Of a stretch of 64,000 nucleotides of DNA, positions 40,605 through 50,862 are shown one piece after another (positions within the stretch are counted from its first letter, which is position 1; every line of letters begins with the position of its first letter). The stretch spans positions 62,001-126,000 of the forward strand of contig JALQPE010002705.1 of NCBI GenBank assembly GCA_030407315.1, written 5' to 3'. Both the position numbers and the translations under genes were made by a program. This DNA comes from Asparagopsis taxiformis. Taxonomy: Eukaryota > Rhodophyta > Florideophyceae > Bonnemaisoniales > Bonnemaisoniaceae. A model generated the notes under the pieces. The model was not told where the DNA came from and made no database searches. It was given only the letters and a program-made list of their open reading frames with translations.

Positions 40605-42393
40605 GTCGGGACTCATCGGGGTCGGACGTTCCCGCGGGAACTGTTGGAACCTCTGTCTGTGACGGAGTCGCGCTCGACGCGAGTTCCCTGACCCATGCGT
40701 GGGCGGTGCTGCCTCGGGTTGTCGTATCAGACGAGGACGTGGCCACGTTGACCAAAGATCATCTGGACGCACGCGCGGTGCTCGAATACATGCGTGTTGC
40801 CGAGGACTCGTGGGGGCGTCGTGCCGGGCGTCGTTTCGCCAACGGGCCTGCGGGATCAGCTCGTTACCAGGTCCCGGCGTCGATTCGTTGCGACCTCTCG
40901 TGGTTGCGTGACGCCGATGATGCGGTCTACGTAGACCTCATGGACGCGTACCTATGGAAGGGGACGCCCGCTGAACCGCCGTTCACTGCGTTTGCGTCCG
41001 TGTACGTGTGTCCGCGGACACTAACCGAGCGGCAACGTGCCGAGTGGAAGACCGCGCTATCGTTGAGCGTGATGGCCAGCCGCGTCGTATCGTACGACGA
41101 TTACTTTGCGCTTCGTTACGCCGACGCGGACGATTTCCGCGTGTCGCACGCGTCGACCTCGTTAGGTGTTCCGTGCGAGAATTACTTCCCGTTGCTGCCC
41201 GACGTGGTGGGCGCCTATCCGTATCCCCGCGGGTCTTCTATGTTGCTACCTCGCGTGGTGCACTATTTCACGAGCGCCATGCAGGACGCGCCTGCGGCGG
41301 TGAAGGAACGTTTCCTCACGGCGGTGGACGTCGAACATGCAGCGATGTTCGCTTGCTCGCTTTTCGTAGAGCGTCGTGTGTTTGGACGCGCGTGCCTACT
41401 GCCGGAGTCCACGTTGGACTACCTGGCTGATTACGAATTGCTGCGTGCGATGCCGGTGGAAGGTTCCGACATGTTCGTCTCCGTCACCAGCGTTCTGGCG
41501 GAGACTCGCGGCGCCCTCGCGTTGGGGCCGGAGTATCGTGTGGTACGCCCGGATTACGCAACCGGGGACAACCAAGAATTAGTGCAGGTACGCAGCGACG
41601 GCGCGTACGTACCGTGGGACGCTTCCTGGGCCGAACGCCGTCGTGGCAATCGTTCCGGCTACTTCGGCGGCCTTGGTGGTGGCAACTGACCTCGCGGGTC
41701 GCGTTCTGGCCGTCGTGGCCATCAAGACGGAGCGACGCGTGCGCCGGATCCTCGTGAGATCGTGCCACGCGAGGCTACGGAAGGGGGCGACGTTGCCCGC
41801 GTCGGTCGTTCGGAGGCGGCCACGTTGGCCGACCGTGTGCCACGGTTCGTGAGCCTGGACGACCGTATCGCCGATGAGGATGCCCGTCGGCTGCTTGGTA
41901 CGACGATGGCCGCTCCGCCTCGTGCGGACGGTTGGGCTATTCGTTGCCTTATCACGTCCATGGCTCGCGCAGCCGAAGATTTCAGGGCTCAGATGTTGGA
42001 CCTGACTGCCCGCTTGGCGACGGAACGCGCGATTTCGGAACGTCTCGCCGCGGCGACTCCTGGTTACGCACCGTCCGTTGGTGGTCGTAACAAGCCCTAC
42101 GGCTATGCGAGTGGCGGCGGCTACGGAAACCCTGTTGGGTATGGTCACGCGGCGGCGTACCTGCCACGCCACCCCCCGCTTCGGCGCGCCCTTCGGATTC
42201 GCGCAGTCACGGGACTGCGGATCCTTACGCTGGGGATCCCGCGTCGCGTCGCGAGCGAGCTCCCGTGGTCACACAGACCGTCGATCCGTACGCGCCGGGA
42301 TTCGTTCAGCCCAGTCGCAGCCGCAGCCTCGATAGCCACGGCGAAGGCCCTGGTCTGTATGACCCTGCGGGCAAGCGTTCGCGTCGCTACTAG
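40605..42393 (+). pseudogene. 3' part of the split accessory gene, homologous to the Gypsy antisense gene
   Basis: The frame continues exactly from 28581. It contains the conserved domain (VPASIRCDLSWLR, DAVYVDLMDAYLW, APAAVKERFLTAVDVEHAAM), reaches GGLGGGN and an in-frame TGA at 41687-41689, then stays open in the same frame through EAATLADRVPRF and MAAPPRADGWAIRCLITSMA, matching the Gypsy antisense C-terminal part. After a run of C near 42170 the protein-like frame shifts and ends GKRSRRY at TAG 42391-42393. GC-rich, CGN-rich codon use differs from flanking genes. The gene is therefore homologous along three consecutive segments, yet lies outside any recognisable gag-pol. Function unknown. 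Confidence 0.65.
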
Positions 42394-42526
42394 GTCGTTC
42401 CTAGGTTAGTACGTAGGCCTCGTAGGCTTTAGCATCGAGCTGCTTCGTAAAATTTCGTCTTGTTTCTCTGCGTAACCGCATGGCTCCGTTGAGCTTCGTA
42501 ATTCGTATTAGCAGGTCGTCTGCAGC

Positions 42527-42555
42527 GGGGAGGGGTGAGCGTTAAGCCCCTCCCC
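42527..42555. repeat. GC-rich hairpin downstream of the split gene
   Basis: GGGGAGGGG and CCCCTCCCC arms around an 11-nt loop, about 130 bp after the stop codon; could mark a transcript end. Confidence 0.5.
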
Positions 42556-43298
42556 ACAATTTTTGTTGTTGTGGCGTCTACCCCAATGGGTATCGTATGG
42601 CTTACGCAGCTTTTCCTTCGCGTTCGCGGCGGCGCGTGCCCGTTGGCAGGTTCGTACAATTCGTAACTATTCGGCGAAGCGGCGGCTCGTAGCGGCGGTT
42701 TTTCAATGCGAGTGGTACGTTAACCTCGATCGTTGAGCCCGTTGGCGTGCGTATCATTTAGTAACTAACTCGGAAATCGTTTCCGCTGTCGCTCCTCGTG
42801 CGAATAACCCCGTCGGGTACCGAACATTGTTGGGCGCTCGAGCTCCTTGACGCGTAGCACGTCGGTGCTAATTTTAATTTGCTCCGATGAGCTGGACGAA
42901 AAAATTCGTCGAACGTCAGGCCGGCTCGTGCGTGAGTCGGCTTGACGTTCTACGCCGTGGCGTGTGCTTGGCAGTGCGTTGCGGTTTCGTTGACAACGTT
43001 GTTGCCGGCGGGCTTGGCTTTTCGTATAGCCGTTAGCATCGTTAGCGCCGTCGCGCTCCTCGTTTCCGCGTTTCCGCGGCTTCTCGTTAGTCGGTGGCGC
43101 CATCATTGCGCTGGTTCGCCTCGCGCGGCGGCGTCGGTTCGCTGCGGCGTCAGTGGATCGTTTCGTGAGCTCGTTCGTTTCGTGGTGTGACGTGCACCGG
43201 GGCATCCGTAATTTTCGCCTTTACGCCGTTGCGTAATTTCGTTTATTCGCCTTGCGAACCCGACGGGGACGCGATTGACGAAGTCGTTTCGCATCGGC
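42556..43298. other. GC-rich sequence, no gene seen
   Basis: Open frames on both strands are short and reflect composition. Nothing recognisable. Confidence 0.4.
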
Positions 43299-43415
43299 CA
43301 CTGTAAGAAAGCAAATCATTACAGCGGCCACAATTTTTTACCCGGTAAAAAATTCTTCGGCCACTGCAAGGAAACGGTTCCTTACAGCAAAGTCATAGTA
43401 ACGATGACTTTGCTG
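43299..43415. repeat. Cluster of four hairpins with CTGTAAG/CTTACAG motifs
   Basis: In order: CACTGTAAGAAAG pairing with TTACAG, TTTTTACCCGGTAAAAA, CTGCAAGGAA pairing with TTCCTTACAG, and CAGCAAAGTCAT pairing with ATGACTTTGCTG. CACTGTAAG resembles CACTA-type transposon ends, and repeated inverted motifs near an end resemble subterminal repeats. It marks the right edge of the GC-rich segment and lies about 120 bp from the transposase remnant. Confidence 0.6.
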
Positions 43416-43539
43416 TAAGCATACCTCCCTCCATCCTCTCAGATCCTCTCCCCACTACTTTGCACCAATCCACCAACGCCCTAGAGTGTACAATTCATAT
43501 GTGATGCATCTGGTTATTCATTTTATTCTTCCCTAAAAA

Positions 43540-46500
43540 TCATGCAGCCCTCGGTGGAAATCCGTCTCGCCTACATAGTGCATATATCTCTCCACCCTCC
43601 AGCAGTCCGGGTCCGTGCCTTACCTCCCTCATGTTCTCATCATATTCGCATACACTCCCATTGCAATAGTGCATAGCAAACACCTCAGTGACTCTCTCAC
43701 TCATCTCCATAATTACTGTTCGTCGCCTCTCTTCGACCTTGAACACTCCTTCATCAGTTTTTTGCAAACCCAGGCAAACTCCATAAGCTGTACCTTGCTC
43801 ATCTCTCGCACTCTCGTTCCTCAGGATAAAGAACGCTAGAACAATAAAAAACCGCGGTTCATAATTAATTCTTCCCCGCATTATCTCTAATATGAGACGA
43901 GACGCCGGGTACAGAATCGCTTGTGAAGTTGCACCATCCTCACATGTCCTCTGTTCAGGGCAAACAGCATGGATGATAGCTCCTGATTCTAGAGAGCCAG
44001 ACCTCTGCACTGTTTTCCTTCCCCACTCTGTCGTAGTGCTTCTAGAAACTCTTCTCACCCATTCGGCATACTTTCCACACCCGCTTGTTCCGCTTCCGTA
44101 CCTTTCGGTAAAGAACCGTTTGAAAACACCTACAGCACCCTCTGCCATATCACATTTTCCATTCATGTACTCCTTGACCTCGTCAATAGATATACCTCCA
44201 TGCCCCCCTCCACCTCACAATTTCACCATCCGCCGACAATATCTTTCACCGACGCTGGGAGAGAAGCTGGAGAACCGGTTCCTGGAAACAGTTTTTCACT
44301 ACCCCGTCTTCCACATCTATTTCTCTCCCTAGCTCCTGTGAAAGAACGTTGACCATTTGAGAGCATTCGGACGAGGACCAATGTTGTGGCTCCATGCAGA
44401 TTTCGCGCAAAACAATGGCCACTCTCGTCTGCCAGTCATCCGCAAGAACTAATTCCAGCGCTGAAAGCTGTTCGCTTTGGTGATTGGACATTCTCACACC
44501 TTTCTTCAGCGGCTGATGCATCCGTTCGAATATAAGCTCCTGCATGTGCTTCACAGAGCCGTAGGCAGGAAGCGTATGAACACAAAACTCGACAAGACGA
44601 TGCACATCAGGCTTGTCCAAATGTGCTCCTGCTCCCTTCACTTTCCGACAATACTCATTCAACGTCTCCACGTAGTCTACGGTTCTTCCCAGAATGTATT
44701 CATTCCTGCCACCTTCTCCGTCAGCCGTCTCTACTTCATGTGGACCGTCTTTTCACCATACGGGCATGAAACTGATCCACGAAACCAGCTTCTGAAACAT
44801 CACTACTAGTTTGATGGCCCCATCAAATTTTTCACGATGACCTTCCCCTTTCCCATCCATCATTCGGGCTTCGTTTTCGAATGCCATAGGTGCTATCAGC
44901 AGCACACTGAATATGTCACTCATGTTCATGGAAAGCAGATTGTTGGTTCCAAATAAACGGTTCTGCCTTCCCATCCTGAACTTCTTGAGAGCGCCCAGAA
45001 TGTGCAATTCAGCTACATCTTGAATTCGTGGGCTGGCAGCTGAAATACAAGCGTTCAGTACATCTTGTGCCAGTCCAGACAATAGATGGTCAGGTGCTAT
45101 CACTGCGGAACGGTACGGGTCAAAAATTGCTGGGACAACTGAAACTCCGTTTTCCGTCTTCGGTACTTCTTCCTGCACTGCTTCCAAGGAAGTGCTCAGG
45201 ACATGAAATGGTAAATCTTCCCCTTCTTCTGCAGCCACTCCGAGAGTGCGAAGCTGGGTTTCTGTGGCATCCTTACGTGTCGATGCATTCCGATACTTGT
45301 TCCTGGCATGCGTCGATGTTTACCCGTTCACTACCGAAGTGTATGCATTCTTCGTGCCACCAGTACTGCTCAGGTCATATTTGCGGAAACTGCAGATGTG
45401 GCACGGAGAGTTTGATGTGTGTCCAAGAACATCCAGGGTATGTGAAACTGCAGGATAGTCTCCAATGCTCCCCACTGGGTCTAGAAATACCACAACATCT
45501 TCTCCCTCTGCATTTTTCGTTGGGAAACCCTCTGTGCTTCCTCGCACTATATCTTGAACGATATATCGCAATACACAATTTGTGGACACTCCCGGAGGTG
45601 GCAAACCAATCACTCGAACGGCTTGGTAGCTTCCCCTTTTCCGAGGCGGTAGATTGAGAGGTAACATATAGCATCCACCAAAACTTCCCTTCCTGCTTGT
45701 GAATGGTTCAAAGTCATCCGTGTAAAGGAGAAATCGGTAAACAAAGTAGTTTCGACCATCCTCCAGCTTTCCCCAACATGGTGCATCTTCTCGCGGAGAC
45801 GCTGCGTGCCATTGCGACCTGTGGTCTCCGAAACCATCCGAGAACACCCCTGAAACACGAATTTCTTCATAGTTGGGGCTTCCTAGTCTATCGGGCGGGT
45901 TTCTGGCTTCAGAAAAGCTCGCGCCCGGTGAAAAGCAAAGTAACATGGTGGATGCTTCTCCGACCTGCTCTTTCAAATACCTTTTCACCAGTACGACGTG
46001 TGGAACAATATCACCCTCTTCCATTCCAATTGGTAATAGAACGGTTATCATGTCCCCAGCTCGTGTTCCTTTTCCCCTGGCTCCTGCTCCGATTACACAT
46101 TGCGATATCGCTCGCAGAGCATGCTGCCTCTCCCATTCCAATAGATGTGACATTCGTGGCTGCAGATATTTTTCGACATGCACATCATGCTCACCGTCGT
46201 GTCGAGCCTCATAGGTAACTATGGTCCTAGCATGAAGTTCCCACAACGATGTAAACGCCACTCTTCTCCTCTTCGGTTTCCCATCATCTCTGTCATTCTT
46301 CCTGAACCCTTTTGCTCTTTCGATGACGGCAACCTGAAGAGCTCCTGGATGACATCGGATTCGAACTGCTGTTCCATCAGGTACATAAATGTGCTTCAAA
46401 TCCTTTTTCCCATCGCTGTCAATGGGAACAACTGCTGTGTGAACGAATGGGTCGCTCAAAACACCCCTCCTGCACTTTGCAATGAACGAATCTTCAATGC

Positions 46501-47344
46501 TGCACTCTGCGGATGATGTTTCTCTTTCCGAGCTTCGATTGTTCGCGTCACTGCGGAATGCTTTAAAGATTGGTCGAGTCTGGACATCTTTCAGAGCCCA
46601 TGTGCTTGGGAGTACAATACGAACTTTCGCCATTCCTCCACAATTGTCTCTGTCATCTGTTGTTCCACGGGTTCCTACTACACCTCGATGCTGTGCAGCT
46701 CTTGCTCCGCTCTTTCGAAGGTCTATTGGAAACTCGATGTCACAGCTCTTTGCATAGCAGTGTTTCCTCAAGAATGGTATTATCTTCTGTCGCATCACAG
46801 AGTCCGACGGGACATGCTCACTTGGATCTCTGCGGAAATTCATTCCGAACAGGGTACCTTCATAGTGGGCTCTTGTCATTCTTTGAGTTCCAATCAGCTG
46901 AAGAGCCCCATACATCGCAGGCCATCGTAGTAATGCCTTGAAATCACCACATGCTTCATCCCCAGCATTCCGGTCTATCGAGCCTCCAGTTGAAATGGAA
47001 TCAGAACCTCGTCCGGTTGCTTCTTCCGATTCCATTAGCGTGCTCGATGCTACGTAGATGTCACTTCCAGCTTCATCGTTGTTGCTGTACACATCAACAC
47101 AACCTTCTATTGTGTCACCCATAGGGATTGGGGACTCCAATAGGTCATCTGTGGTACACTCACGTCGTAGCTCATTACCTCTCGGGATTTCTTTGTTCAT
47201 GCAGGTTGCATCACTGCTGCGCATTTCTCCCTGCAGTTTCCCAGGAAGCTGTTTACTGGGACTGGCCACATTGAGTGAATCGAATCTCGCCTTTGTCCTA
47301 CGACTTGTGGTTTTCTTTCGAATAGGAGTCCGTCTCGGAGCCAT
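43540..47344 (-). pseudogene. CACTA/Plavaka-type (Transposase_21-like) transposase, decayed
   Basis: One minus-strand frame from ATG 47344 runs 674 codons to TAA 45320-45322, continues in the same frame to TGA 44753-44755, and again to TGA near 44246; the last part (43540-44220) is in another frame. Basic N-terminus (MAPRRTPIRKKTTSRR). Core: FLLYTDDFEPF, then YMLPLNLPPRKRGSYQAVRV and GDYPAVSHTLDVLGHTSNSP followed by CHIC, matching the D..D region and Cys motif of CACTA-clan RNase H-fold transposases. C-terminal block HTLPAYGSVKHMQELIFERMHQ is also typical. Three stops and one shift make it inactive. It neighbours the chromatin-type genes at 50-64 kb. Exact subfamily (CACTA, Plavaka or KDZ) is uncertain. 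Confidence 0.75.
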
Positions 47345-49233
47345 CTTGATGTTTTTGTTCTGTTCTTCTTCGCTCAGTTTTGTTGCATAGAATACAACTC
47401 TAAACTTCTACGACATGACTACTATCTCAATACAGTACTACTACTTTTAACCGTTACGAAACCTTTCCAGGCTTTCATTCTATCCAATGAACTGGTTCAC
47501 AATGGTTAGTATGTACCTCTAGCGCACATAATGCAATCGAACCCGTTTACTCACCACGTGATTCATCATGCATATTCCAACAATCTATTTCATCCACACT
47601 CTCCACCTCGCTTCTTCTTCCATACCATTGATTCCTATCAATCGATTCTACGTGAGTTTTATACATTTACTACGATCCACCTCTTCTACAAGTCTGAAAA
47701 ATTCATTTCTACACTAACTTTTGCTACTCACAAATAAACGGTTCCCGTGCAGGCCACTGCTTGAATTTCTTCCTATTGGCGTACTCGGCTGCAAAGGATT
47801 CATAGACTATTTAAACGGTGATCATATAAATGGTCTACTCTAAGCACTAATACTGAATCTGATTTTCTCATGCACGTAGTTCCTACTCGTACACTCTACC
47901 ATATTCTCGGCCCTATTCACAAGATGAAAACACGATCTCTCGTTTAATCGTACTCGGTGTGATATCTTAAATTAGCATACATTTATATATTTCAATGCAG
48001 ACTCACGGCTCGCTTGCAACTTGGAAATTATAAATATTATTCGACACTGCTGTTTCCTAGCCGCCCACGTCCACGTTGCCCGCTTTGACTGCCTGAAAAG
48101 TGTGCTCGGAGCATACAATGACGTCATCGGTATATACCATCCACATCATCACTGGAAGCGCGGACTCCTTGTCCAGGAAAGTGCGCCATTTTTCTTCCTC
48201 TTCAACTCCCCCTTTCCTGTAGGCCCCATATGCTAGTATTTTTCCTATATTTCTGCAGTGATGACGTCATTGTAGACCATAAAAGGCGGTAGAAGATACG
48301 ATCATGTGCGCCTCTTCTGCCAGATCATGTGCTTCCAAGCATAATTCGCACCCTAGGCATCGTTTTACTGGGCCTCCCATCGCACTTCTCTGTTTCAAAA
48401 TTATCCCTCTACTGTTCTCCTACACGTCTTTTCCGCCCGTAGAGGACTACTTAAACGACAGATTCTGGAAATCCCTGTTTCCATCTCCATATCCGTCGGA
48501 AAACAAAGCATCAAGAATTAAGCTCTGGAAGCGCTATAGATGGTACGTCTCCACATTTCACGACACTAACCCAGTATTCTATTCGTTTTCTCAGGTTTCC
48601 AGTCGGTGAGTTTTCCACTTCTACTTTCATCTATCTTTCTCTCTTACCACTTCTCCAATTCTTTTCTGCTCTGCCTGTGAGTACATATTTCGATTTGGGA
48701 TGCAATGGTATTTGTTGAGGTACGTTAGTCTCCTGGTAACCATCAATTTCCCACTCCAATTCAACGTTACTAACTTGTTTCCTTTCACTACATCATTTTT
48801 TCTTCTTCTCTTCATTTCCTGGCTTATTCATGCAGCTAAATCAGTTGATAGATTTGTAGACGTTTCTAGTAGTCTTAGTTTTACTCTTCAGAATAGTTTC
48901 AGTTGTATTAGAAGCAGTTTTACCATAGGGATAGTTTACCCTCAATGTAGCCTGCGCAAATAAACAAAACCAGAGTGAAGCTTCCCATATCGCACCCTCT
49001 TAGATTGCTACCTATCCTACCGCGTATACCTCTCGCTAGCTCATAGTCACTACGAAATAAAAATTCCTAGCCGTACTATTCTGTCCATTCCCACATGAAT
49101 ACCGTCCATGCTCCATCCTCATAGCGCTAGAACTGCCTCCCTCTACCCCAAAAAGATGCCCACGACAGCGTGACGCTCCATCTCATCCACCGCTCCCAGA
49201 CACCGAATTTTACTATATCAGGACACTACTTTT
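47345..49233. other. AT-rich region, possible short gene at 48304-48609
   Basis: Upstream region of the transposase. ATAAAAGG near 48279 precedes an ATG at 48304 and a 101-codon plus-strand frame (MCASSARSCASKHN...), with no recognisable domain. Nothing else found. Confidence 0.3.
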
Positions 49234-49720
49234 ACTGTCTCCAGGTGCTGCCCAGGGCAGCACGAAACACTGTCTCCAGGTGCTGCCCAGGACAGTGGAA
49301 ATCACTGTCTACAGGTGCTGCCCAGGGCAGTACAAAGTACTGTCTACAGGTGCTGCCTAGGACAGTGAAAATCACTGTCTCCAGGTACTGCCCAGGACAG
49401 TGCACCGTGTTGGTTCCATCTATTGTCCCAGGCAGCGTATTTTACTATCCGGCCATGTTGCCTTGGCCAATACAAAACACTATCCGCCAACACTGCCCAG
49501 TACAGTAGATTACATCATATCCAACTATTGTGTAAATCATTAATTTTTACTGTCTCCCATCACTACCTCAGACAGTACGGTGAGACAGTGTTCCGTACTG
49601 TCTGCCGGACAGTGCAAATCACTGTCTCCAAGTGTCGCATTAATTTTCATTTGCCGCATAGTGATTTTTACTGTCTCAGACAGTAAAAATCACTGTCTCA
49701 CCGTACTGTCTGAGGCCCCC
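49234..49720. repeat. Left palindromic repeat array of cassette 1
   Basis: Five 35-bp units (49234-49408) of type ACTGTCTCCAGGTGCTGCCC followed by AGGACAGTGAAAATC, each partly self-complementary (ACTGTC...GACAGT), then degenerate units to 49720, including TTTACTGTCTCAGACAGTAA near 49668 and repeated CACTGTCT. The motif ACTGYCTGAGRCAGTAAAAATC is shared with the array at 53521-53890. Units are too degenerate and spacer-less for a CRISPR. Confidence 0.8.
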
Positions 49721-50192
49721 TTTTCAACACCGTAGTGGCATTATCTGCTGGGGCTGATGTACTCGTCATAGTTGGCGCAGTGGAGGTCACAGCCTGCAGT
49801 GTCTTGGACACCCCTGGCTGGGACTCCGTCTGCAGCACCTCCGCATCTACCAACCCGGGAGGAACTACCTTTGCCATAGCGCTCTGCCGCAATTCCGACA
49901 TGTTTTGAGCCACTATCATGTCATCATCATGATGTTCACTGTCCCTGCGAGCACGCTTGCCGCGGTCAAGCCCCATCTCTCTCCGCGCCGTTCCTCCTTC
50001 CTCACTTTCTCGCTGCGGATCCCCAGTTCTGTGCCGGTCCGTCTTGCGACTACCGGACCGCGGTTCAATGCTGCCGGTAGACCCAGAACGCTTCTTCGCA
50101 CGGGATTGTCGGGCACTGGATACAGCAACTGCTCACCGGGTTTTCTGGAGGCCCGGAGGCTTTGGAGCTTTCTTCGCAATATGCGGCGGCAT
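49698..50192 (-). pseudogene. Basic N-terminal gene fragment abutting the left array
   Basis: The ATG at 50192 gives MPPHIAKKAPKPPGLQKTR, then an in-frame TGA (50133-50135), then the same frame stays open through a basic Ser/Arg-rich region (RQSRAKKRSGSTGS, RGKRARRDSEHHDDDM) and a Thr/Ala-rich stretch, ending at a stop inside the palindromic array. It looks like the nuclear-targeted N-terminus of a larger protein cut by the array. Family not recognised. Confidence 0.4.
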
Positions 50193-50862
50193 AATGAAGC
50201 TTTCCCCGAAGCGATGGAACGATTGAGTTGCACGAGATACAAAAAAGATTGCTGTATAGTGTCGGTACCCACAACGGTCTGCGATGAACGTCAGGTCAAG
50301 TACCGGAGAATATGCCAGCTGTCCAGATTGTATACGGTAGGCAGTCATCAACAGTATTTAATGAGGTACAATTACAGCTGTCGAGCTAGGCAGCTTTCTG
50401 GGGCCACTGCGAGCACCCCTATGTCCGGAAGACGTCCTGATTTGAATTAAAATTTGGGCTATTCTCAAAACCATGCACATGTGAACATGTTTTTGAGATG
50501 GGGGTGTGCCGTACGGCACAATCGACCCGCTGAAATCGATGTTTTTTGCAATATTTTTTTCTGCCCTGAATTGTAGAATTTCTGGGCTGGACAGCAATGC
50601 AACTGAGCTGGACATCCACCGGGCGTCCATTTCAACTTGGTCGTGTATTTTGCATCTGCACGCATAACAGCAACCAAGCAGTCAGGTTCACTGCTCGGAC
50701 GAAGTGCACCTAGAGTGTGAACGATTGGTTTTTGACAGGCGAGTACTGCTGAATAGGTTTCACTCTGGAGTAATGGTGGCTGGACAGGCTGCATTATATG
50801 ATATACTTCAACTCTGGAACGTAGCTTTATTTGTAGTCGAAATGAAAACATCTTTCGTGACC
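50193..50862. other. 3' region of the methyltransferase-SET gene
   Basis: An AATAAA on the minus strand near 50830 lies shortly after the stop of that gene. No other gene recognised; competing frames are short. Confidence 0.4.

Noticed and set aside
43299..43430. Helitron 3' end
   Set aside because: There is a hairpin, but no CTRR terminus after it and no Helitron helicase in the segment.
49234..49720. CRISPR array
   Set aside because: Units abut without unique spacers, are degenerate and palindromic, and the setting is eukaryotic.
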